From Ailanthus altissimus (taxonomy: Eukaryota > Streptophyta > Magnoliopsida > Sapindales > Simaroubaceae), in NCBI GenBank assembly GCA_946807835.1, contig OX327699.1, positions 1,862,501 through 1,926,500 on the forward strand: a DNA stretch of 64,000 bases, given 5' to 3'. This document shows positions 1-10,505 of this stretch, piece by piece. Positions within the stretch are counted from its first letter, which is position 1. Each line of letters begins with the position of its first letter. The notes under the pieces are model-generated. The model ran no database searches, was not told the origin of the DNA, and was given only the letters and a program-made list of their open reading frames with translations. A program made the translations under genes and the position numbers.

Positions 1-1198
1 GATTTGATGGTGTTGATCTATATCCCTACACATCTAGGATATAAATGATGAAAGGATTATACGTATACGTTATGACCTCAACTTGTATGGTCTGACACGC
101 TGATTTGTAATATTCGTAACGTGTGCGTGGGGCATCGATTACGGATTAATAGAATAGTTCCATTTGACAAATCGGGGATAGACCTAGAGAGTCCCAATAT
201 GAAATGTACTCTTTGAGCACTTGGGCAGTGTACCGTATTGAATTGTTCAATACAGTATAATTCAGCAATTACTAAGGTTACGTTAACTAAAGTATATGGT
301 TAAATGGTGGGACCCACTTTAGGTTAACTTGGTAACCTAGTAAGGATATAAAAGTAATTTCACTTTATGATTATCTAATTGTTAAATAATTAAAATAAAT
401 ATTTATTTATTTAATTGTTAAATAAATTATTTAACTTAACTAAGGTTAAAAGTTAACCATATGATTAAGTTAAGTTAACCTTACTTAAAGGTTAAGTAAA
501 GGTTAACCTAACCATAGTTAAGTTAGTTAACTATGGTTAAAGTAATTAAATATTTATTAACTTAAAGGTTAAGTTAAAATAATATAACTATGGTTAAATG
601 TTAACTAAGGTTAGGTTAAGCCAAATGAAATGCAAATGAAATTCAAATTAGTTTGGAATTTATGCATTAATATATAAAGTGAAATGAAATTGAAAATCAT
701 TAAGTTTTTTAGATTTTAGGTTTTGCATTTTGGGAGCCAATTCAATTTGAGAAATTGAAATTGGTTGTTTTGTGTTTTAAGTGTTAGAACAACAAAACAA
801 ATTAGATAAATGGTTACTAAATGTAATAAGTAAAAACAAGATTTGTTTTATTTATTCAAGAGTTGAATAAAAGGAAAAATAAATTTAATTAAGTTAAATA
901 GTTTAACTTTGAATCATGTTTAAGAGTTAAACATATATGCTGGATTAAGATGCTGCCAATCTAGACAATCAAACCCACCCTTGTTGATTGTTAGGATTGA
1001 TCAAAGATTCATTTCATGGTGGACTTCAAAGAAAATTAATCCAAAGGCTTCATTGGTGATATTTTCTCAATCTCAAATTTTCAGTTAATCAAATATGTAT
1101 TTTCTGTGTTCATTGTATATAATCTTCCGCTGTGCACATGTATGTATGAGATATGTATATTTTTTGTATGATGAACACAACCCACATGCAAGCACCCT
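1..1198 (+). mobile_element. Long LTR, family E, copy E1 (left end outside window)
   Basis: This stretch is colinear with the reverse complement of the complete E2 copy at 31153-33249. Shared blocks include the segments around 45-240 (matching 32090-32300 inverted), the GGTGGGACCCAC block near 305, and the terminal part near 1120-1195 (matching 31160-31240 inverted). E1 therefore reads in the sense orientation and ends about where the transposase reading frame begins, which suggests it inserted into the MULE transposase gene. The region 270-640 is filled with GTTAAC/GGTTAA-like words absent from E2. No protein can be read in it. The exact right boundary and the target duplication cannot be fixed because the left end lies outside the window. 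Confidence 0.65.
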
Positions 1199-1199
1199 A

Positions 1200-1879
1200 G
1201 TAATTTGTACAACACACCCAACAGATATAACATCATGACCACCAATATTGCAGAGAGCATTAATGCTGTTGCGAAGGAAGCACGTGCCATGACGGCGACT
1301 GCCTTAATTGAGTGGATTAGAGAGTTAATGCAAAGTTGGTTTATTGAAAGACGTGAGGCTGCAGAAAATTTGTCAAACTTTTTGACCACTTGGGGCCACG
1401 ACAAGATTTGAAAGCGCAATGATGATTCTGCTCGCATGACTGTGCATGCAATAGATCAATCTCATTTTGTCGTTAAGGACGGAAAAAGAAATGGAATAGT
1501 GGACATCCCGGGGAAGTCATGTAGTTGTCAAAAGTTTGATATGCGGCAGCTACTGTGTCCTCATGCAGTTGCAGTATGCAGGCAGGTCAGATTCCAGTAC
1601 CAAACTCTTTGTTCGCGATATTACACAACTGAGTCTTTGTTGCGTGCATACAGTGAACCAGTAAATCCGGTTGGTCATCCATTAGATTGGATTGTTCCAG
1701 AGGAGTTGAAAGCTACTGACATCCAGCCTCCTATAGTACGCCGGCAATCAGGAAGACGTTGGAAGAATCGAATTCTATCGCAAGGTGAGGCTCCCACGAA
1801 GAATGTATGCAGCCGCTGTAAGCAGCATGGACATAATCAACAAAATTGTCGAAACCCAATTCCATTACATGGTAGTTGA
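1200..1879 (+). pseudogene. MULE (mudrA-like) transposase, C-terminal part, interrupted by a stop
   Basis: One frame runs from about 1200 to the stop at 1877-1879, broken only by TGA at 1409-1411. The first part carries the conserved MULE stretch TTNIAESINAVAKEAR and a WFIERREAAE segment. After the stop come a SWIM zinc finger (CSC, then CPH; bases about 1530-1565) and a C-terminal CCHC knuckle (CSRCKQHGHNQQNC). In the family these domains follow the DDE catalytic core and bind DNA or protein. The MULE zinc finger/DDE core is missing because LTR E1 lies directly upstream. The stop falls where a tryptophan codon is plausible (TGG to TGA), but that is inference. The gene faces the ULP-like gene on the minus strand, as in KAONASHI-type MULEs. 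Confidence 0.85.
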
Positions 1880-2108
1880 TTTGTTCTTTATGAGTTATAT
1901 TTGTATTTTTAAGTCATGTAGTTATGGGCCTTATTTGACTAGTTTATTTGTACTTTTTTACGATTGTGTTTAATTGATACGTTTGTTATGTTTCTTTTTT
2001 TCCCATTGTCGTTAATAATGCATGCTTTGACTAATTATATTTTCTATTTTACAATTTGCAATGAAATGTATAAAATACATAAAAAAAACTTTATAAACAT
2101 ACAAACAT

Positions 2109-4982
2109 TTAATTTTCTTTTACTATTTTTTTTGCATATTTCCATAAGTCAATCGCCATTTTAGTCTTAAAAAATGACCCATGCTCAGGACTAAAATATG
2201 GGGGACGACACAACATCAAAAACTCTATAAACATACAAACATAAACCTCACGATCCCCACTATTAACTGTCTGCTGTGGCACTCCATCCTTTAATCTAAT
2301 TACATGAAAAGGGATTAAGTCAGGTGTAATTTGTCGTTGCTCATTAAATCTACAAACATCTAGGTAATGGGATAACAACGTAGATAATGGTAAGACATGA
2401 TTTTCAATCACGCCATCGGCAAATCCCTTGATGCTAGAATTGTAGATCAATATTTGCCAATGCAGGGTGTCTACCTCAGTCGTCACCTAATGCTGTTGAT
2501 TGTAGTTGACAAGAATATAAACCTACATAAAATTCAAATAAGTCTCACAAATAGTACTACAAGTTATAAACAAAAATAACAACATTCACACAAAATATAA
2601 TATTTTACCTTATTAACCTTAATCCACATACGTGCACTGAGTAAATCTTCTTTAGCCCCTTGGGTATATGCCATCACTTCATCACTCCATACAATGCCAG
2701 TCATGTAGTTTTTGTGTTCCTCATAAAGGAGTCTAAAAGTCTCCTAAAAATGCAAGGCCATCGAATAATCAATAAAGATGAAATAAGAAAATATAATTAA
2801 TTTAATTCAATATTCACAAAGAAGAACGAATCCACAGAAGTGGACAATTGGGGCAATGCATTAGTGCAACCGTTTTGCCTAAGTCAAATCACCTTCAAAT
2901 ACTCATTAATATGCTGCATTAACAAACAATTACCGTCAAGTGAATGTGTGAATTTAAAAAAATAAAATTAAAATGAGATAAAATTATTGAATATATATTT
3001 TACTTACAAATTCATCCAGCCAGCTGTGTAGTAATTCCCAAAATCATGCCGGGTTAGCGTCAAGCCCAGGTAAGATGACTACACCCTCATCCTTGTCCAT
3101 CAAGGCCTGAAACCCAACTATGATAGCCGAGTCTATCTGCTGCAATGGATTCATGTCTGCTTGAGGTTGTACTTCAATTTCAATTTTCTTATTCTCATGT
3201 ATCCTTTGTGAAAATGAATTTGTATATGGGGTGGGCAAATACCATACAGACTTATACGGTCTCCCAAATTGACTCACTCCCTTATGTGGGGCAGGCAAGA
3301 TCTCAACACTTGCAAGACTGTCAATCAGTGGCTCGGGTAGTATATCATGACCAGTAGCTGGGGTCTGAAAACCATATTGATAGCCTGCGCGGTGTGTTCT
3401 CTCCAAACTAAAATATATGTATATATTAAAATAAATCAAACTGCAATTACGGTAAGAAAAAATTATTACAATTTTAAATTTATTTTGCTTACCATATTAT
3501 GGCTTTCGTTCTATTTAAATGAGCATGACTGCCTAAAGCACATCATCATCTGCTGCATCTGCTGTGTAAGATTGGTTCGGAGTTGATCAACCCTTGTTAA
3601 ACTTTCATCTCTATCCTTGTCCATTCTTTGTAGAAGTGCAGCTTGGGTAGCTTCAGTATGCTCAAATCTCTTAATCATCTCCTCCTGCAGTTGCTCAATC
3701 TGATGTGTTACGCCATGGTCTGCAGATGCACTGTGTTCAGACTACAAGAAGCATAACCATAGTTAATGACTTATTTAGAAATATATGAAAATTTCTATTT
3801 AGTTAATCACGTAAATAAGTAATATACCGTTGCTCCTGGCACTGGTTTGTCCATTCATATCCATCCCCCTCCACATCCATAACATCATCGTTAGGGTCGC
3901 TGAAATGGGCATAGGTCCTGGGGCGCTTGCTCTCGCTGTAATCAGACATATTTGGTAAGTCCCCAGTATAACTTCCGCTTGGAATGCCTACACGTCTAAC
4001 CAGTTGTACAATTGCCTCTTTCTTCTCATGGTCTTTTGGTACTAATTTACGATGTACCGAAAGAACTTATAAATATAATATTAAGTTACGCTTAAAACAA
4101 AATAAATGTTATAAACCAATATATATATATATATATATTTCATTAATATCAACACATACCAATTCTTTCCCTAATATTGTATCCTGAACGTTATCGAACT
4201 GTGGAGTCCCTCGAGTCGTCCAATTCAAAATAAGAGGGAAGCGATCACCATAATGATAACTAAAAACCTCTCCGCACACTGGAATTGCCTCAAAAATTCA
4301 TACCTAATATAATTATTTTTAAAATATAAGTTTGGCGTATACAAAATAAATAAATAATTAAGATCAAAAAGTGAAGTACAAGAAAATTATGGCGTATCAG
4401 AAATGCGTGCGAAAATTCATACACGTTGTAACTCTCAAACTTTCTCTGTGCAAACCCTTTCCTATTTATTTTCTTAAGTTTTTGGAATGCAGCCTTCTTA
4501 AGTGAGTTATAAAGCACGGTCCATGCAATATTGCCCCATGGATACTTATTAAACTCATTAAGGTCGTCCACTAAACATAGAACAAAATTTTGAATCTCAC
4601 TACGCTCGTTACGTGGGATTAAAACACGATGCAAAAAATAAAATAAATTCAACTTTACTGCATCTACATCGTTCATATTTGTCAAATTTAGACATCCGTA
4701 CCATTTATCAAGAAATATGTAAGATAATTCTTTTACCCTAAAAAAATATGTATCCCATAATTGAGTGCCCAATTTCCTATGCAGTTGTTAGGCGGGAGGG
4801 TAATCTCGCATTTGTAGTCCGGTGATTAGTACAAACTCCTGGCGGCTAAATCGGATGCGTTTCCTCCCTATATAAAACCATATCTCATCTTTTAAATTAG
4901 AGGTATGCACCTCACGCAACAATAACTCGTGCACCAAAATATCAGAGAATGTCAAATCTGACATATCTAAGAAATGCCCCAT
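2109..4982 (-). pseudogene. KAONASHI-type ULP-like gene (DUF1985 + Ulp1/C48 protease), degenerate
   Basis: Pieces read in order from 4982 down. The DUF1985-like part is at 4788-4982 and 4290-4772 (FSDILVHELLLREV, WYGCLNLTNMNDVDAVKLNL, YPWGNIAWTVLYNSLKKA). A linker follows at 3044-3439, an exon-like segment at about 2604-2745, and the C48 peptidase end at 2109-2486. In the Ulp1 family the catalytic set is His-Asp-Gln-Cys. Here His (DTLHW) and Gln (VPQQ) are visible, the Asp position reads Asn (IYNSS), and the expected GDCG reads GDRE, so the nucleophilic cysteine is gone. Introns or decay separate the pieces; I could not join them with confidence. It converges on the mudrA remnant with a spacer of about 230 bp, the arrangement known for mobile ULP-bearing MULEs. 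Confidence 0.75.
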
Positions 4983-5084
4983 ACACGTCTGCCTAAATAA
5001 TGTTTTCTAATTTTTTGTCAGTTTATTTTTTATACAATTTAGACCCTACATCTTCGTATAAGCCGTCACTGATGCACGAAAAAA

Positions 5085-7894
5085 TATATTGACAAGACCC
5101 GACCCAAGACCCTCTACAGCAGATCCCAGCGGCCCTCCCGGGCACCCCGACAGAAGTTTCTCAGGATATAACCGGGCAAGATGAGAAATTTTCTTGAGGC
5201 GAACCCCTTTTTAGTTCTTGCTATTATTGAGAAAATTTTGTAATATACATGAAAATAACTTCTTAATTAAAAATAAACGGATAGAGTTTTCCTTGTTTTT
5301 TGGAAAATCCATATAAAACCTGCAAAGAAATTTTACTTCTATTTCAAACACTTCTCAATACTACCAATTCGGACCTCCCGTCCTTTCCAAATCAAATCCA
5401 ACATAACTTAATTATTTCATTTGAATCACAAAATGAGCATAATCATAAAAAGCAAAAATGATCATCATAATATCGAAATCTCTTTTTATTGGTTCAAAAC
5501 ATACAAACAAATATACATGCCTACACCTATTATGCATAAAGTAAAGGGTGCTATTTAGCATATTTACATGTACAAAAAAAATGATCTTCAGATTCGGCCC
5601 ACTACTCAACAATAAGAGAATCCGCAGCTTGCGTACCGAGACCTGCACCTGGGAAGGGGGTTTAGAAAACATAAAACACAAAATGAGTGAGCTAAAGAAG
5701 CGCAGTGAGTGCAATTAAGATTTCAAATAAAATAACATTATGCATAGATACTAAATTCTAAAGTACATGTAGAAATCATGCTTCTAAAACTGATGTAAAT
5801 TTGTAAAACAGTTTCTAATATCATATACTAATGAAATCTTGCCGAACGGGTTTTATCTACATCTTTGGAAAACAAAATCCAGAATCTGTATAACATAATA
5901 ACTGTCGTGTGCATATGAATGCATAAATGCTATCGGTAATTCGAAAACTAGTAAGGTCTTCGCTCAGCCATTTTCTTTCTAAACTGTACCAATGGTAACC
6001 CTAAAGCTCTATACTCACGCAACGACTCAACTAGCACCGCACACGTGAGTAAGTCACGCGGCACCTCAACTAGCAACACCCATAGTGACATCTCAAGACA
6101 TCTCACTGGCTATGCAGCGGAATCCTACATCGCATACATATAGCGAGACAATACCCTGTACACATAGGGCGACTCACATGACTCGACATCTCGACTTTTC
6201 GGAGTTAGTGACACACCCCCAAGACCTGCCCATGTGCACGAGATATACCAGCCGGGTCTAATACAATCATCACCACTGCAATCTGAGGGTACCAATGGCC
6301 TTTAAAACGGATGCAGAAATTTTAAAATTGTTTCTCAAATCAAACATGTAAAAGTATGTCTATGAATATATATCAAGATCATAAATCACGTTTATGCAAC
6401 GAAAGCTCATAAAACATACATATTCATTATGCGAAAACATACATATTCATTATGCAAAAACATAATAAACGAAAAACAAAAGAAATGGCAGATTTGCACT
6501 CACAACTGCTCCGTGCTCAATTTCGCTCCGAATTTCTGCTCCCGTTACCGCTCTCGGTTTTCTTCACCTACGCGCCATAAATGACATTTAGAACCAAATC
6601 GAATACTAGAATCTCATTTAACTACTAAGCGCCCTAATCGGCATACAAAGCCTGAATGGATACTATTTTTCGATTTTTATTTATGGAGCTATTTAATCTA
6701 ATCTAACTCATCACCCGGCACCCTGAAAATTATTAAACGTCTTATAACTTAGTTGGACATAATTGCCCTTCACCTTACTAAAATAGATAATTATGTCCCA
6801 TTTTCCTCATTTTGTTTTTGTTTTTCCATCAACTATATACATTCAACATACACAAGGCACCATTTACACACAATAACTCAACCAAAACACCACTCAAACC
6901 CTAACTTCCCTCAAGTGGCAGAATTTCACCCTAGGTTCCAACATATTTCTTTTCTCAATTTCTTATTCCAATTACAACAAAATCAAGCCATTTGCATTCT
7001 AAAGCCTTAATTACAACCAATTGAAGTCTCTACATTCAAATCATCAAAACCCTAATTCTTACCTTGCCAATTTCTTTAAATTGATGACTCCTTCAAGCTC
7101 CACACTAGAATTCAACTCAATCTAAGCCAAGAATGCACACAACAACATCAATTAAAGCATTCTTGAAAGCTCACTTATCAAACTCATAAAATAATTACCT
7201 CTTTTTCTTGAATTTTCACTAATGGAGGCTTCAATTGAGCTTAGGAATTCATATGTAACCTTATTTTAGCTTGATTACACATGAAAAATCATGAAAAAAA
7301 AACTAAAAATTCACTGTAGCAGCACCTTCAACCCTTGCACGAATTTGCTCTCTTTTTGCTCTAAGTGTTTGCTTTTCATCTTTTGAAAACTCTACACTTC
7401 CCACATATATCTAGTGCTCCCTCAATTGACTATTTTGCCCTTCAACTTATTCAAAACTTCTAATTTGCCATTAGTTCAAATGGAAGGATTTAATTGGTTA
7501 CTTTGTAACTATCTAATTAGAATAGTCAAGGGAACTAACTAGAATTTCCAACTTGGCAATCCATGAGATTGCTTCTAATTGGTCCATTCCTTAATATATG
7601 GATTGTATTTCTCAACAAAGGCTTGTTCCATACATAACCCTTAAATGAAAATTCATGTAGTAAATTAGAATTTTCTTTTCCAAGCCAAAAGAGAAAAATT
7701 CAAAAAATATTCTAAGGTCGTCTGGCGCTGCGATCGAGTATGAAATTACCAAATTAGGTATAATATCTCTCACGCGCACGATAAAGAAAAGATTTCTAAT
7801 AAGGTTAAAATCGAGTAACCCTATGATGTCTTTATTGCTCTGTACTGAAATCTAAGTGCCAATACTACTAATAGGGATTCGGTATTACATATAT
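5085..7894 (-). mobile_element. Solo LTR A1 (gypsy-type, 2.8 kb) with TATAT target duplication
   Basis: The LTR occupies 5090-7889. Read on the minus strand it starts TGTAATACC and ends GGGTCTTGTCA, the canonical TG...CA. Five-base direct repeats TATAT lie at 5085-5089 and 7890-7894. It is colinear over its whole length with A4 (36752-39522) and inverted relative to A2 (10511-13286). Length and the TGTAAT start resemble the long LTRs of Tekay/Del chromoviruses, but no internal region is present to confirm this. A solo LTR forms by recombination between the two LTRs of an element. Short open frames inside (e.g. 6753-7010 plus, 5412-5714 minus) recur in other copies. Confidence 0.9.
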
Positions 7895-9355
7895 GCTCTA
7901 GAATTCTATATTTTTTCGATATGTTCTCTTTCCTGTAACAATTAAAAAAATAAACAAAAGAAATTAATATTAGAAAAAATAATAAGGAAAAATTTCATAA
8001 ATAACATGCATACATATAGATTAAAAATAACATACAATATGATTTACACAAACAATTAATTTAACAGACATAAAAATAATAACATATTATAATAATTAAT
8101 TACTAACATATTAAGCAACATATCATAATAATTAATTATATATTAAAATAAAAATAATCATATATAAATTATAATTACAAAAGGTACTCACAATAATAAA
8201 TAATGTTACAAACTAAAATTAATGAGTCGTTTAAACAACTTATTAATTAATGTTAATTAATTACTTAATCTATTAGATCCATTCCTTCTAAATTAGATTT
8301 TATTTAATTTAAATAAAATTACATTTAATTTTAATTTTTTAAAAAAAGAATTTAATTTAATCTATTTAATTTAAATAACATTAAATTTAATTTATTTCAT
8401 TTAAAAAAAATTAATTTCAAAAAATTAATACAAATTGCGCTACGTAGCATCCTATACAGGCGCCACGTGGCACAACAGTATGGAATCGGGGACATTGCGT
8501 CCGCGGCACGCGCCCATGATGCGCCTTTAAGGCGCATCGTGGTGCCATCTCGGGCTTGAGATGTCCTCGAGATTGACAACGGCGACCGGCCGCAGCTCCT
8601 GCCGTCGTCTGCATCGCAATAATACACCTAAAAATCTCATTTTTTGCCCATTTTTAACGTTTTTTACACCATTTTAACCCATTTTTCACATATAATTCAA
8701 TAATTTCATCTATTTCTAACTTCAAATATAAATTCTAATAAATTTCTAATAATTTTCTAAAGAAATTTAAAATTTTCAAAAGTTCAACAAAACTTATCAA
8801 AAATCGCCCATTTCTTTTGTTTGAACTGAAAAATATGTTGTATAAGCTTTGATCTATGCAATGATAACTTCAAAATTTTCGATCTAACGAATTTTGTGAA
8901 AGTTCAAAAATTTGGTGATTTTCAGTGGAGAGTAGGTTAAATTTTGATATTAGGGTAAATGTGTCCAAAATCAAAAAATTTGGTTAATAAAATATATTCA
9001 ATTTAGATTTGGTTAAAAAAGAATAATAAAAAAATAAGGAGGTTATTTATGAAAATTTTCATGTTAAATAAGTGGCTCAGTTTCATTGGTTAAATGGGTG
9101 GCACGTCATAGGATAAAAGGTGGCGTGTAGTTTCATTTTATTCACCCAAGTCGACAAGAATCAGAAGTGAATTAAAAGAAACGGTGAGGAAAAAGAAAAG
9201 AAACAGAAGTGAAAAGACGAAAAAAAAAGAGAAAAATTACAAGAAATATTTTTGGGTAGTTAGAATTAATTCCAATGTTTCAGCGAATTTACGATATTTG
9301 AATAATTATATTTTAATATTGATGATACATTTTAGTTTTAACAGTATACTTTTAC
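7895..9355. other. Non-coding, AT-rich flank with a G+C-rich island
   Basis: Most of this stretch is very AT-rich (TTAATT and ATTTAA words, 7940-8400) and carries no convincing reading frame. About 8435-8615 it turns sharply G+C-rich with many CpGs and a 10-bp inverted repeat separated by one base at 8518-8538 (GATGCGCCTT / AAGGCGCATC). Overlapping minus-strand frames there (8397-8627) show no family motif. By position it probably belongs to the distal part of the MULE remnant. No terminal repeat was recognised. Confidence 0.4.
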
Positions 9356-10021
9356 ACTTTATCAGAATTCAACCTGAAGTATATTCCCTAGAAGGCAGTA
9401 AAGGGACAAGCTTTGGCCGATTTCCTCGCTGATCACCCCACATCATACATAGATACAGTAGATTATGAAATCAGCACCCTAAATACGAGTTGGCAATTAT
9501 GGCTCAACGGGTCAAAGATAAATCAAGCGGTTGGCATAGGGATCGTCCTAATATCCCTACAGGAAAGAAAACAAAAATGTCATTCTTCTTAAATTTTTCA
9601 AGCACCAATAATTAGGTTGAATATGAAGCGCTAATCATTGGGTTGGATGTATTTATGAAATAGGTATCAAAGACATTGAAGTATGGGGCGATTCCTTATT
9701 GGTGATCAAGCAAGTAACTGAGGAATACAGCTGCGAGGCTGACATACTCATCCCATATTGCAATAAGGAAAAACACCTTATCCAAGGTTTCTATTCCAAT
9801 TTGTCGAATATTCTACAAGGGTAAATAATTCTGAAGCCAACAATCTTGCCTATGGGGCATCACGGTTCAAAAAGGCAATTATAAAAATTTCTTTGATTAA
9901 TAGATCACAATCTTGCTTGTATACTTCAAGGCTACCTAGGCATTTACCTATCTTACAGGTCAATTTCAATAGTGATTGGAGAAAATATTTGATTGCTTAC
10001 ATGAAAAACCCTAGCGAACAG
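9356..10021 (+). pseudogene. Tat-like gypsy pol fragment: RNase H to start of integrase
   Basis: One frame gives LSEFNLKYIP, a stop, then KAVKGQALADFLADHP, the hallmark of the segment between reverse transcriptase and the second RNase H in Tat-lineage gypsy elements. WQLWLNGS follows, where the family normally has an aspartate in the DGS motif; here it reads Asn. Later frames (EANNLAYGASRFKKA, YMKNPSEQ) show stops and frameshifts in between. The reading breaks at 10021 where LTR C1 begins and resumes at 16928, so this is the left half of a pol gene split by nested insertions. Confidence 0.85.
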
Positions 10022-10505
10022 TGATAAAGACATATTTGTCATTTATTTTCTCATATTTTTATTTTGATATTTTATTATTTTATGAGAATAAATTAGGGAC
10101 TAAAATGCAAAGATACTCTGAAAGGACCCACCTTAAAACCCTCTACTGTAGATCCCGGTGGGCTCTGTCGGGCATCTCAACGGAAGTTTCTCAGAGTCTA
10201 ACTACCAAAATTGAAAATTTTCGCGAAGCGAACCCTCTTTAATTCTTGCTATTACTAACTAAATCTTAGAATATCAATGAAGATATTTTACCAATTAAAA
10301 AAATATGGATGGAGTTTCCTTTGTTTTTTTGAAAACCCAAAAATACAAAACCTACAAATAAACTATACTTCTATTTCAAACAGTTTTTTCAACTTTGAAA
10401 TAGGACCTCCAGTCCTTCCAGAATCAAATCCAAACTCTACACAGTAATTTCATTCCAATCCACAAAGATTAATTTATAACAACATTAACATACTAATGAA
10501 AAGTG

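Larger units (their letters stand above)
1200..9355. mobile_element. KAONASHI-like MULE remnant (composite)
   Basis: The convergent mudrA and DUF1985/Ulp1 genes define a MULE of the KAONASHI type. LTR E1 cuts its left side and solo LTR A1 interrupts it at 5090-7889. The right limit is inferred: gypsy RNase H coding resumes near 9356, so the element probably ends shortly before. I could not find terminal inverted repeats or the expected target duplication, and the left end is outside the window. The element is dead: a stop in the transposase and lost protease residues. Confidence 0.5.

Noticed and set aside
270..640. Telomere-like repeat
   Set aside because: The words are GGTTAA/GTTAAC in both orientations, not TTTAGGG arrays.
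1081..1437. 118-codon minus-strand frame over the MULE transposase
   Set aside because: It lies opposite the clear transposase frame and has no domain.
8397..8627. Minus-strand frames of 65-76 codons in the G+C-rich island
   Set aside because: They overlap in different frames, show no family motif and are explained by low stop density in G+C-rich DNA.
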